A DNA stretch of 64,000 nt from an uncultured Poribacteria bacterium (GCA_951813545.1 OX638352.1:2868835-2932834), one strand, 5' to 3'. Shown: positions 18,373-27,311, numbered from the stretch's first letter. Translations and numbers: made by a program. The notes: generated by a model not told the origin, from the sequence alone.

Positions 18373-18513
18373 TATAGTAAAGTTTAGAATTAATTAGACA
18401 CCCCAAAGAGGCGAGGATACTAGCGGAAACACCCAAGCAAAAACCCCCTCGCCAGCGGTGGTGAGGTGTTTTGTGTTTTCCAAAGTGCTCTCTTATTTTC
18501 GGGTTTTACTATA
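18373..18513. mobile_element. TATAGTAAA-type inverted-repeat element, copy 1 (MITE-like)
   Basis: The 141-bp segment begins TATAGTAAAGTTTAG and ends GGGTTTTACTATA, giving 9-base perfect terminal inverted repeats. It matches copy 2 at 43747-43864 almost base for base, except for about 23 extra bases in the middle (around 18421-18447) that break the internal GGCGAGGAT/ATCCTCGCC hairpin present in copy 2. It lies between the tandem sulfatase genes and overlaps the 3' end of the upstream one. Confidence 0.85.
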
Positions 18514-20118
18514 GTTGTCTGAAACTGTGAATTTTAGAGATTTTTCATCGCTCTCTTTGTAACCGATCCGAATTGCTTTTGCTCTTATAACGGTTTCACC
18601 TTTCGGTAAACGCAAAGGTTCTGTATACAACTGCCATCGGATGTCTTCACCTTGTTCGGTTGTATACGCAATTGAGGCGCCTTGTGTTGAACAATAGAGT
18701 TGCAGAAGCAGCGGTGCGTCCCATTCTCCATCTTCATGAGCAGGCTCCACGCCGGAGTTAGACGCGTTAATCGGAATGAAAAGTGGTGATGCCGTTTGTG
18801 GTTGTGTGCCATTAGGATACCACTTTGCCACCATTTCTTTTTCAGATATATTCCCCATATCGCCGAATTCCGATTGCCATGCTGTCAACGCTTCTCGCAT
18901 CCGTTTAAGCACATTTGCATGTGCTGCATTCTCTGCTAAGTTGTTGAGTTCATACTTGTCATTTTCCACATCGTAGAGTTCTTCGGGGCACGGTGATTGG
19001 AACATGACCAATTGATCTCCCTCTAATTTACCTTCGGCATGAAGTCTCCACATCTCCTGCATCACGGGATGGCTATTGCGGTAAGGATCCCAGAGAAGAT
19101 ACGGATTTTCGGGATAATAATTTTTGATGTATTTATACCGTTTATCACGTACAGCACGCAACATGTGATACGATAAATCAAGGCGGTCGCGCGTCGCAAA
19201 AATATATTCACGTTCTACTTTTTGTGGTCCAAGGAAGGGTTGTCCTTGTAGATGCTGCGGTGCTTGAACACCACATAACGAAAGCACAGTGGGACCGAGG
19301 TCAATCAAACTCACCAATTGATCACTTTCACTCCCTGGATTAAGTTCTTCGTGCCAACGCACAATCAACGGAATTCGGATCCCCGCATCATAGGGCCAAC
19401 GTTTACCGCGTGGAAGTCCTTCGCCGTGGTCACTCCAGAGGAAGACGATGGTATTGTCTGCAAGCCCGTCCTCTTCCAATTGATCTAACAACTCTCCGAC
19501 ACGTGCATCGGCAGTGGCGAGGTTATCGTACTGTCGAGCCAATGCGGCACGGGCTTTAGGTGTATCTGGTAAATAAGGAGGTAATTCCACGTCATCAGGA
19601 TTCGTGGTCAGTGGACGATCTTCCTTTTCCCACATACCGCTTTCGTGTGTAATGATTGGGTTAAAAACGGAAAAGAAGGGTTGCCCTTCCGCACGATTTC
19701 GCCAGTGCCCTTGATTGCTATTGTCATCCCACGCTGTGATAGGTGGTGTAAACTGATAGTCTGTTTTACTATTGTTGGTGCAATAATAGCCTACCCCTCT
19801 CAGGTATTCGGTGAAGGTTTTCACATAAGGTGGAGGAACAACAGAATACGGCGTAGGTAGGTTAGGTGTACTTTCGTGTGTATGCGTTGTTCGATGGTGA
19901 TGTGTTCCGATGGAAGTCTGATACATACCGGTGATAATAGCGGAACGACTTGGTGCACAGACTCCGGCTGTTGAAAAGGCATTTGGAAACCGACATCCGC
20001 CTGCAGCGAGGCGGTCAATATTTGGGGTGCGGGCGATTAGGTCGCCATAGCAACCGAAACGCGGCGTTGTATCCTCTAAAGATATCCAGAGGATATTCGG
20101 ACGATCTGGTGTGCTCAT
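18493..20118 (-). CDS. Sulfatase, upstream copy of a tandem pair, C-terminus supplied by a repeat element
   Basis: A 541-residue sulfatase from ATG 20118, which has CGGAG upstream and aligns with the paralogue's start; the frame is open 23 codons further but without support. The motif CAPSRSAIITG gives formylglycine precursor C54. It shares the SLEDTTPRFGCYGD N-terminus and the C-terminal Fn3/chitobiase-like extension with the gene at 16680-18290. Its last six codons (YSKTRK) and stop codon come from the inverted-repeat element at 18373-18513, so the element replaced the original end of the gene. The start lies 31 bases after the stop of the upstream PhyH gene, so the two are probably co-transcribed. 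Confidence 0.9.
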   Translation of the reverse strand: MSTPDRPNILWISLEDTTPRFGCYGDLIARTPNIDRLAAGGCRFPNAFSTAGVCAPSRSAIITGMYQTSIGTHHHRTTHTHESTPNLPTPYSVVPPPYVKTFTEYLRGVGYYCTNNSKTDYQFTPPITAWDDNSNQGHWRNRAEGQPFFSVFNPIITHESGMWEKEDRPLTTNPDDVELPPYLPDTPKARAALARQYDNLATADARVGELLDQLEEDGLADNTIVFLWSDHGEGLPRGKRWPYDAGIRIPLIVRWHEELNPGSESDQLVSLIDLGPTVLSLCGVQAPQHLQGQPFLGPQKVEREYIFATRDRLDLSYHMLRAVRDKRYKYIKNYYPENPYLLWDPYRNSHPVMQEMWRLHAEGKLEGDQLVMFQSPCPEELYDVENDKYELNNLAENAAHANVLKRMREALTAWQSEFGDMGNISEKEMVAKWYPNGTQPQTASPLFIPINASNSGVEPAHEDGEWDAPLLLQLYCSTQGASIAYTTEQGEDIRWQLYTEPLRLPKGETVIRAKAIRIGYKESDEKSLKFTVSDNYSKTRK

Positions 20119-20149
20119 TATGACTCCGTTTTGACAGTGATTTAATGTT

Positions 20150-20986
20150 TTAACTCCAACACCCTTCTGTGTACCCCTCACGATCAAATAATTTCTGACG
20201 GAACGGTGTCGCGTGCTTCATCCATTCCTCAGGGATTTCCTGCGTGTAGCGATGCGGCGGTCCTGCCTCTTTAAAGATGTCTATGGCGAAGATACGATAG
20301 AGCTGCGGGGAATCTATAGGTTTCGCCTCCGCGGCGTGGAAGATGCGGGCATCGATGTAGACCATACTACCGGGTGGTAATTCAAGTCGTTTCTCTTCCA
20401 GTGTGCGTCCGGCTTCTTCGTCGAAATCGCCTGTGAGCATTCGATCCGGTGTCGCTTCTTTTGTTGGAGCGACCTTGTGGCTGCCCGGTATAACTTTGAG
20501 ATTCCGATCCCCACGTGTGAAGCCGTTTGGGTAGTACAGGATCTGGATGTAGTAATTGTCGCGCTCCGCGAGGTTAACAGGGTTCTCATGTTTCCAGTGG
20601 TGGTGGTCCTGGTGGTATCCAAGCGGACCGATCCCGCGGGGTGCGATGTTGAGGGCAGAGTGGCAGAAGTGGTACGCGTCACCGATCGTTGCACATATCA
20701 GTGCCGTAATGAACGGATCGTCGATAAGTCGATCACTGTATTCACAGCGATCGTTCCATGGACGAATGAAATAAGAGCGTTCTTGTGCATCGCCATTATG
20801 CAATGTCTCAATGTACTGACGCGTTGGTTCAAAACGCTGCGTGATTTCCTCAATCAGCCCTTCTCTACCGTCGTCTGTGAACACATCTGGATACGCGATG
20901 TAGCCGTCGTTATGAAAAGAATCGATATCTGCTTGCGACGGACCAGATAATCGGAAAAGTGAATCAATTGTAGTAGTAGTTTCCAT
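20150..20986 (-). CDS. PhyH-family Fe(II)/2-oxoglutarate dioxygenase
   Basis: A 278-residue protein from ATG 20986, chosen because AAGGAG lies eight bases upstream; an earlier in-frame GTG at 21004 would put that site inside the gene. Iron ligands are H125 and D127 (YHQDHHHW) and H217 (ARIFHAAE), with R231 as the likely 2-oxoglutarate contact. KVIPGSHKVAP is the usual family loop. It sits between sulfatase genes with gaps of 55 and 31 bases, so it is likely in one operon with them. It may hydroxylate a desulfated or lipid-linked intermediate; this is inference. Confidence 0.88.
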   Translation of the reverse strand: METTTTIDSLFRLSGPSQADIDSFHNDGYIAYPDVFTDDGREGLIEEITQRFEPTRQYIETLHNGDAQERSYFIRPWNDRCEYSDRLIDDPFITALICATIGDAYHFCHSALNIAPRGIGPLGYHQDHHHWKHENPVNLAERDNYYIQILYYPNGFTRGDRNLKVIPGSHKVAPTKEATPDRMLTGDFDEEAGRTLEEKRLELPPGSMVYIDARIFHAAEAKPIDSPQLYRIFAIDIFKEAGPPHRYTQEIPEEWMKHATPFRQKLFDREGYTEGCWS

Positions 20987-21041
20987 AGTTGTAACTCCTT
21001 GCACAATTGGCGGTTACGTCCCCTAAATTTTTATGGCATTC

Positions 21042-22514
21042 TCACATTCGACTGTGTCCATCCTGCTTAAATCTCTCCAATAATGCTGTCAATCGTTCCA
21101 CAATCTCTGGATAGGTCTCCCAAACATCGTTCGTTTCACCCGGATCCTCATAGATTTGATACAGTTGTCCTGGAACATCCGGTTTGGGACCGCCATCACG
21201 GGGTGGGGGCCAGCCACCTGAACCTTGCGTCCCCAGAATCAATTTCCACTCGCGATGTCGTATAGAAAAAACGCCGGTACTGGAATGATGTACGATAGCC
21301 TCTCGCAGGGGATTTTCTGTCTCTTCACCTAACACTGCTGGTAAGATATTACAACTGTCCTGTCCTGCATCGTCAGGGACTTCGGTCCCGACAATAGCAG
21401 CACACGTCGCCATCAGATCGGTGAGGCAGGTTAGCGCATCGGTTTCGGTGTTCGGTGCGATGACACCGGGCCAACGCGCAATCAAAGGTTCGCGATGTCC
21501 ACCTTCCCAGATATGTGCCTTGTAGCCACGCCAATCACCACACGACTTGTGGTCATAGAGATGATACGGCATCGGACTATTATCACCTTGAATCCGGTCA
21601 CCGGGCAAAGCACCGTTATCGCTCGTGACAAAGATAAGCGTTTCGTCGGTTTTGCCGGTGCGTTCTAACGCGTCCATTACCTCGCCTACCATCCAATCGA
21701 CAAGCCAGACCAGGTCGCCGCGAGGACCGGCACTGCTCTTGCCGCGCGCGAAATCTGGCACGACTGCCTCTGTGCAAGGTTCATGCGGGGCGGAAGGGGT
21801 CAGGTAGAGAAAGAAAGGCGCATCCGCATCTGCTTGTTCCTCAATATATTCAACAGCCTTCTCTGCGATGATCGGATCTGCGTCTTTATGTTCCCACCCC
21901 GGGGTCATCATTCCGGGACGACTCGTGAACTCTGGCACCTCATGATAGACGCTTGGGATCTCGACAAAAGTATCATTTTCAATGAAACCGTAAGGCGGTT
22001 GACAGGTTGGACAACCGGCGTTTCCATAGAAATGGTCAAAACCGAGGTCTACTGGACCGCCGGTCAGTGATGCTGTGAAATCGATATGTTCTTCCAATTC
22101 GCGTCCTGCGTTCTGCCACGGCAGCGGCGCATTGAAATCGAAATCGTATCCCGGTACCGTCGAAAATCCGAGTCCTAAATGCCATTTACCGACGCATGCA
22201 GTGTTATAACCCGCATCCTTCAGCAATCCCGGAACTGTTAAGCGTTCGGATTCAATAAGCGGAGGTTCGTATCCGTAAAGCACGCCGTGTTTGAGACGAC
22301 TCCGCCAGCAATAGCGTCCCGTTAAGACCCCGTATCGTGTGGGTGTACAGACCGCAGAGGGGGAGTGCGCATCGGTGAAGCGAATGCCTTCCTCTGCGAG
22401 TTTATCCATATTTGGGGTGGGAATTTTTGAATCGGGGTTATAGCAGCCGACATCGCCGTATCCCATATCGTCTGCCATGATAAAAACAATATTTGGAGAG
22501 GTATATGTATCCAT
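21042..22514 (-). CDS. Arylsulfatase A-type sulfatase
   Basis: A 490-residue sulfatase with CTPTRYGVLTG, formylglycine precursor C56, and D15/D16 (MADDMGYGDVGC) as metal ligands. Further motifs include GKWHLG and TSDNG, with catalytic Lys and His positions in the expected places. It is a different subfamily from the tandem pair downstream: it has the PTR variant and no Fn3-like tail. No obvious signal peptide is present. TTAGGAA precedes ATG 22514. It follows the RDD-PspA array by 39 bases, so read-through transcription from that array is possible. Confidence 0.9.
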   Translation of the reverse strand: MDTYTSPNIVFIMADDMGYGDVGCYNPDSKIPTPNMDKLAEEGIRFTDAHSPSAVCTPTRYGVLTGRYCWRSRLKHGVLYGYEPPLIESERLTVPGLLKDAGYNTACVGKWHLGLGFSTVPGYDFDFNAPLPWQNAGRELEEHIDFTASLTGGPVDLGFDHFYGNAGCPTCQPPYGFIENDTFVEIPSVYHEVPEFTSRPGMMTPGWEHKDADPIIAEKAVEYIEEQADADAPFFLYLTPSAPHEPCTEAVVPDFARGKSSAGPRGDLVWLVDWMVGEVMDALERTGKTDETLIFVTSDNGALPGDRIQGDNSPMPYHLYDHKSCGDWRGYKAHIWEGGHREPLIARWPGVIAPNTETDALTCLTDLMATCAAIVGTEVPDDAGQDSCNILPAVLGEETENPLREAIVHHSSTGVFSIRHREWKLILGTQGSGGWPPPRDGGPKPDVPGQLYQIYEDPGETNDVWETYPEIVERLTALLERFKQDGHSRM

Positions 22515-22553
22515 TATGGTTCCTAAGAAATAGGTGGCGATGATGCATCGCGT

Positions 22554-23663
22554 CTACTTTAATCTCGCCTTTAATTCAGTGAGGTCCCGGTCAATTGATG
22601 CGTCTTCTGCGTAGCTTGCAAATTCACGATGCAATTTCACATCCTTAAATTCAGCATCCACTTCAGAAGCCGCTTTTGCTAAGGCAGCAGCTTCGTTTAC
22701 GTTTTGCTCTGCTTTCCTAAGAATTTCAAAAGCCTCGCTATTTTGAAGTTCAGTCAATGCTTGACGCATATGTTCGTGGGCATTAACATTTATGTGCTGT
22801 GCCATAACCTGACCGCTTTTTCTTTCTGTCTCCTCAGTTTTTTCCTGAAGCGTTTCAAAGAGGGTCGTGAGATGGGCGACAACCTGTTTCTGTTCTTCCC
22901 ATTGGGTTTTGTAGCTGCTCGCGAGTTGTCGGTATTCGTTGCGTTGCACCAAATCTTCACGTGCTAAGTCTTCACGTCCAGCTTGAATTGCAATAGTTGC
23001 TCGTTCTTCATGCCGTTCAGCCTGCGCAATTGCACCCTCGTAAGCATTTTGCAACTGTTTTTCAATGCCAATAGAGGCATCAACCTTCTGTTTCGCTTCT
23101 GAAAACCGATGTGTGATTTCACGGACAATGTCCCCTAAAGCCTTTTCCAGATCAGTGGTTTCGGCTCCAGTTTTGATTTCAGCCTCAGTTACAAATTCGA
23201 CAGGTTTTGTGTCTAATTTGACAACAACAGTGCTGGCAATTTTATCGCCCATTCGCTGTTTGTCTCCTCCGAGTGCGAATAGCCAGTCAATAGGTTGGAG
23301 TATGCCTGAGAAGCGTCTAATGAAGGCATCTCCGAGGCTCGCAGGCTTCCCATCTTTTAAACGGACTATCTGTAGCGATAAAAGGTTCTTACCAAATCCG
23401 CCTCCTTTTTTGACGCCATCCATGAAAAACAGACCAAATATCCACAAAACGATACTTAAGATTTCGATACTGACTGATGCTACATCTAATGGGTTATAAC
23501 TACCGCCGCTAAAACCGTGAAGAATTGTAAATAGTGCAGAACCAAGGAGAATTAAAAGGAATTGACAGAAACCCAAGAGTCCTACATCGAGTAAGAACGC
23601 ACCCAATCGAGCCCATCGGGATGCCAACTTGAACTTTTTTCCGGCAACCTTAATAATGGACAT
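22554..23663 (-). CDS. RDD domain-PspA/IM30-like fusion protein, paralogue 4 of the array
   Basis: A 369-residue protein. Residues about 10-155 are an RDD membrane domain: an Arg-rich RWARLGAFLLD segment, two or three hydrophobic helices, then GGGFGKNLLSLQIVRLKDGKP and QRMGDKIASTVVV. Residues about 175-369 follow PspA/IM30: a helix leading into IVREITHRFSEAKQKVDASI, then AGREDLAREDL, a long heptad coiled coil, and the closing DASIDRDLTELKARLK, which matches the end of PspA (DxAISEQLAQLKAKMK). PspA proteins are ESCRT-III relatives that bind and remodel stressed inner membranes. Here the usual N-terminal amphipathic helix is replaced by a membrane domain. It is the most divergent of the four copies and lies 125 bases after the previous one. 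Confidence 0.85.
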   Translation of the reverse strand: MSIIKVAGKKFKLASRWARLGAFLLDVGLLGFCQFLLILLGSALFTILHGFSGGSYNPLDVASVSIEILSIVLWIFGLFFMDGVKKGGGFGKNLLSLQIVRLKDGKPASLGDAFIRRFSGILQPIDWLFALGGDKQRMGDKIASTVVVKLDTKPVEFVTEAEIKTGAETTDLEKALGDIVREITHRFSEAKQKVDASIGIEKQLQNAYEGAIAQAERHEERATIAIQAGREDLAREDLVQRNEYRQLASSYKTQWEEQKQVVAHLTTLFETLQEKTEETERKSGQVMAQHINVNAHEHMRQALTELQNSEAFEILRKAEQNVNEAAALAKAASEVDAEFKDVKLHREFASYAEDASIDRDLTELKARLK

Positions 23664-23788
23664 CTTCAGTACTCCTTGCTCTTATCCGGACGAATCCGCC
23701 TAATAAACATCATGAATCTTTTTTCTCAAAAAGATTCTTCTGTAGCTATCACACTACTTTTCTGTGAGTGTAGGGACGGCGTTCATGT

Positions 23789-24913
23789 CTACTGCAACTT
23801 CGCCTTTAATTCAGCGAGGTCCTTGTCAAGCGATGCCTCTTCAGCGTAGCTCGAGAATTCACGTTCCAATTTCGCATCCTGATATGCGACATCTACTTCA
23901 ACCGCTGCCTTCGCTAAAGTCGCTGCCTCCGTGGCATCTTGATCCATCTTCGTAAGCGTTTCAAACGCCTTATTGTCCTGTATCTCTTTGAGCATTTCGC
24001 GAAGGTGTGCTTCGGCATCAACATTCCTATGTTTCGCCACGACGGTTGTCTTTTTGTCTTCCGCTTCCATCGTTTTCTGCTGCAGATGCTCAAGGAGCTC
24101 CGTAAGATCTCGGACGATCTGTTTCTGTTCGTCCCATCGTGTTTTGTATTGATCTGCTAACCGTCGGTATTCGTTTCGTTTTTCCAAATCTTCACGAGCC
24201 AGATCCTCACGTCCGGCTTTAAGGACAATGAGTGCCCGTTCCTGCCACTGTTCTGCTTGGGCAATCGCCCCTTCATAAGCGTCCTGAAACTGTTTTTCAA
24301 CCCCAATAGAGGCATCAATCTTCTCTCGTGCCTCCGAGAGCCGATTTTTCATCTCAACGATAACGCTCTCTAAGACCCTCTCTGGGTCTTCAGTTTCGAC
24401 TTCAGTCTGTTCCGGTTCCGGCTCATATTTCACAACAACCGTTTCCGCTAACTTATCCCCGAGCCGTTGCTGTTTTTTTCCAAGGAACCAAAGTAAATCA
24501 AATGGCTGAAAGATACCTGCGAAGCGACGGGCGAAGGCATCTTTGAAAGTACACGGTTTACCATCCTTCAAACGGAGTACCTGCAGGGACAACAGTTTTT
24601 TCCCTATTCCCTGACCTTTTCTGAAGCCATCGATAAAAAAAAGACCGAATGTCCACAAGGCACCACTGAATAGAAGACCAACAGCACTGAGACCAGTAAG
24701 AATCCAAGCAATTCTGGACGGATTAAAGGGATCGAGGGGACCGTTTACATTGAAGGGCTCAGGACCGAAAAACAGAATCCCCGCAACCGATAAAAGAATC
24801 CCGAAAACGGATTGCACAGCACCTAAGATCGCAATATCTATAAAGAGCGCGTATAACCGTGTCATTCGGGATGCTAATTTGAATTTTTTCCCAGCGATCT
24901 TAATAGACTTCAT
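23789..24913 (-). CDS. RDD domain-PspA/IM30-like fusion protein, paralogue 3 of the array
   Basis: A 374-residue protein with an RDD domain at about 10-162 (R16 and D26 of the first helix, then GQGIGKKLLSLQVLRLKDG and QRLGDKLAETVVV). A PspA/IM30-like domain follows at about 175-374, with EDPERVLESVIVEMKNRLSEA equivalent to the EDPxK..IxEME start of PspA, AGREDLARE at 233-241, and a terminal EASLDKDLAELKAKLQ. The acidic linker EPEPEQTEVETEDPE joins the domains. It is very similar to the neighbouring copy at 24966-26060, with 52 bases between them. The topology should place the PspA part in the cytoplasm next to the inner membrane. The start context GGGTTTCAAG-ATG is shared with that copy. Confidence 0.87.
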   Translation of the reverse strand: MKSIKIAGKKFKLASRMTRLYALFIDIAILGAVQSVFGILLSVAGILFFGPEPFNVNGPLDPFNPSRIAWILTGLSAVGLLFSGALWTFGLFFIDGFRKGQGIGKKLLSLQVLRLKDGKPCTFKDAFARRFAGIFQPFDLLWFLGKKQQRLGDKLAETVVVKYEPEPEQTEVETEDPERVLESVIVEMKNRLSEAREKIDASIGVEKQFQDAYEGAIAQAEQWQERALIVLKAGREDLAREDLEKRNEYRRLADQYKTRWDEQKQIVRDLTELLEHLQQKTMEAEDKKTTVVAKHRNVDAEAHLREMLKEIQDNKAFETLTKMDQDATEAATLAKAAVEVDVAYQDAKLEREFSSYAEEASLDKDLAELKAKLQ

Positions 24914-24965
24914 CTTGAAACCCTTGAAATCATTTTATATTTGTACTACAAAACTCGGTGAACAT

Positions 24966-26060
24966 TTATTTTTCTAATTTTGTCTTTAATTCGGCGAGGT
25001 CTTTGTCAAGTGATGCTTCTTCAGCGTAACCCGCAAACTCACGCGCTAATTTCGTATCCTGATATGCGACATCCACTTCAGCTGCGGTTTTCGCCAATGT
25101 GGCTGCCTCGGTCGCATTCTGGTCCATCTTTACGAGTGTTTCAAGTGCTTTACTGTCCTGTATCTCTTTGAGCATCTCGCGTAGGTGTGCTTCGGCATTG
25201 ACGTTCCTGTGTTTCGCTATGACGGAGGTTTTCTCACCTTCTGCCTCCATCATTTTCTGCTGAAAATGCTCAAGAAGGTTGCTAAGTTCTCGGACGATCT
25301 GTTTCTGTTCTTCCCACTGCTTTTTATGTTTGTCAGCTAACCGTCGGTATTCGTTTCGTTTTTCGAGGTCTTCGCGTGCCAAATCCTCACGCCCTGCTTT
25401 AAGCGCAATGAGTGCCCGCTCTTGCCACCGTTCTGCTTGAGCAATGGCACCTTCATAAGCATCTTGGAACTGTTTTTCAATGCCAATAGAGGCATCAACC
25501 TTCTCCCGGGCTTCTGAAAGTCGATCTTTCATTTCAACGATAGCACTTTCTAAGACTTTTTCTGGATCTTCGGTTTCGACTTCAGTCTGTTCCGGTTCCG
25601 GCTCATATCTGACCACAACCGTCTCAGCGAACTTATCCCCCATCCGCTGCCGTTTTTTTCCGAGTGTCCAGAAAAAATCCAATGGTTGAAAGATACCTGC
25701 AAGTCGGCGAATAAAGGCATCCTTGAAAGTACACGGTTTTCCGTCTTTCAATCGGAGCACTTGTAGTGATAGCAGTTTTTTGCCTATGCCTTGTCCTTTT
25801 CTAAACCCGTCTATGAAAAGTAAACCGAACGTCCACAGAGCTATGTTAAAGAAAACGAAAGTCCCAGCGACGAACCCCTGCAAAGGACCTTGTGGGTGAT
25901 TCCACATTGTTGGGGAAATAAGTTCTGCTATCAAGTGCATAAGGCAGACCAAAATGATTTGGGCAACAGATACGCAAGTGACATCTATGAAGAGGGCATA
26001 CAAGCGCGCCATTCGGGATCCCAATTTGAATTTTTTACCAGCAATTTCAATGGACTTCAC
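24966..26060 (-). CDS. RDD domain-PspA/IM30-like fusion protein, paralogue 2 of the array
   Basis: A 364-residue protein beginning at GTG 26060. This start is chosen by alignment with the paralogue at 23789-24913, whose MKSIKIAGKKF start has the same GGGTTT sequence just upstream; an in-frame TTG lies two codons earlier. The RDD domain is at about 8-155 and the PspA/IM30-like coiled coil at about 165-364, with EDPEKVLESAIVEMKDRLSEA, AGREDLAREDLEKRNEYRRLA and a closing EASLDKDLAELKTKLEK. The loop between the first two hydrophobic segments differs strongly from the other copies, while the PspA part is highly conserved, suggesting that the membrane part adapts and the coiled coil is constrained. 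Confidence 0.86.
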   Translation of the reverse strand: MKSIEIAGKKFKLGSRMARLYALFIDVTCVSVAQIILVCLMHLIAELISPTMWNHPQGPLQGFVAGTFVFFNIALWTFGLLFIDGFRKGQGIGKKLLSLQVLRLKDGKPCTFKDAFIRRLAGIFQPLDFFWTLGKKRQRMGDKFAETVVVRYEPEPEQTEVETEDPEKVLESAIVEMKDRLSEAREKVDASIGIEKQFQDAYEGAIAQAERWQERALIALKAGREDLAREDLEKRNEYRRLADKHKKQWEEQKQIVRELSNLLEHFQQKMMEAEGEKTSVIAKHRNVNAEAHLREMLKEIQDSKALETLVKMDQNATEAATLAKTAAEVDVAYQDTKLAREFAGYAEEASLDKDLAELKTKLEK

Positions 26061-26114
26061 TTTCAAACCCTATAAATCTTTTTGTGTTTATACAATACAC
26101 GTCTGGATGAACTT

Positions 26115-27311
26115 TCATTTTTGTAGTTTCGCCTTCAATTCATCAAGGTCTTTATCAAGCGATGCTTCTTCAGCATAACTTGCGAACTCACGTTCTAATT
26201 TCGTATCCTGATATGCGACATCTACTTCCGCCGCGGCTTTCGCCAAAGTGGATGCTTCAGACGCGTCCTGCTCCATCTTTACAAGCGTCTCAAATGCTTT
26301 GTTGTCCTGAATCTCTTTTAGCATCTCACGTAGATGTGCTTCGGCATTGATGTTTCTGTGTTTCGCTATGACGGAGGTTTTCTCACCTTCTGCCTCCATC
26401 ATTTTCTGTTGAAGATGTTCAAGCAGGTTGCTGAGTGCTTGGACGACCTGTTTTTGATCTTCCCACTGCGTTTTGTATTTGTCTGCTAATCGTCTGTATT
26501 CGTTTCGTTTTTCGAGGTCTTCACGCGCTAAATCTTCATGTCCTGCTTTGAGGTTAATAACAGCACGCTCCTGCCATTCACTCGCTTGGGCGATGGCACC
26601 TTCATAAGCGTTCTGAAATAGTTCTTCGACACCTACAGAGGCATCAACTTTCTGGCGCGCATCTGAAAGCCTGTTGGTCATCTCAACGATAGTATTCTCT
26701 AAAACCTTCTCAGGATCTTCAGTTTCAACCTCAATCTTTTCCAGTTCAGTCTCAAGTTTCACCACAACCGTCTCTGCTAACTTATCTCCCATCCGCTGCT
26801 TTTTTTCTCCGAGTGTCCAGAAAAAATCCAATGGTTGAAAGATGCCTGCAAGTCGGCGAACAAAAGAATCTTTAAAGGAGCAGGGTTTACCATTTTTCAA
26901 TCTCAGCACTTGTAGCGATAGCAGCTTTTTGCCGGGTCCCTGTCCATCGCCGAAGCCATCCATAAAAAACAGAATGGCTGCCCCTATCGCTGTACCGCCC
27001 CATAGTAGCGTGTCTAAACCATAGTTCAGCCACGGTCCGAAAAGAGCAATTATAGACATTTGCACGAGAGGGAACGCGCTTTCATCGGCAACTTGGGTTA
27101 TTTTAGTTTTAGGACCCAGTGTCCACAGCAATGCACTGAGCAATCCAATCCGAATAAGACTCGGACCAATGCCGGAGCCCATTGCATCAAACAGAAAAAC
27201 CAAAATTGATAGCACACCTGCTACGAGCATTCCATCTATGAGAAAAGCGAACAATCGCGCAAATCGGGATGCTAATTTGAATTTTTTCCCCGCAACCTCA
27301 ATAAACTTCAT
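26115..27311 (-). CDS. RDD domain-PspA/IM30-like fusion protein, paralogue 1 (promoter-proximal, longest)
   Basis: A 398-residue protein, the first of the array in the transcription direction. The N-terminal RARLFAFLIDG-like RDD start is followed by an enlarged membrane region with an extra hydrophobic stretch (about residues 45-110) absent from the other copies. The RDD end (GQGPGKKLLSLQVLRLKNGKP and QRMGDKLAETVVV) and a full PspA/IM30-like domain follow (EDPEKVLENTIVEMTNRLSDA, AGHEDLAREDL, EASLDKDLDELKAKLQK). The 270 bases upstream, to the insertion sequence at 27582, hold no recognised gene and should contain the array promoter. No pspF, pspB or pspC homologue is nearby, so control is unlike the enterobacterial Psp system. 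Confidence 0.86.
   Translation of the reverse strand: MKFIEVAGKKFKLASRFARLFAFLIDGMLVAGVLSILVFLFDAMGSGIGPSLIRIGLLSALLWTLGPKTKITQVADESAFPLVQMSIIALFGPWLNYGLDTLLWGGTAIGAAILFFMDGFGDGQGPGKKLLSLQVLRLKNGKPCSFKDSFVRRLAGIFQPLDFFWTLGEKKQRMGDKLAETVVVKLETELEKIEVETEDPEKVLENTIVEMTNRLSDARQKVDASVGVEELFQNAYEGAIAQASEWQERAVINLKAGHEDLAREDLEKRNEYRRLADKYKTQWEDQKQVVQALSNLLEHLQQKMMEAEGEKTSVIAKHRNINAEAHLREMLKEIQDNKAFETLVKMEQDASEASTLAKAAAEVDVAYQDTKLEREFASYAEEASLDKDLDELKAKLQK

Noticed and set aside
20477..20950. 157-codon open frame antisense to the PhyH gene
   Set aside because: No start signal, no family motif, and full overlap with a gene having all catalytic residues.
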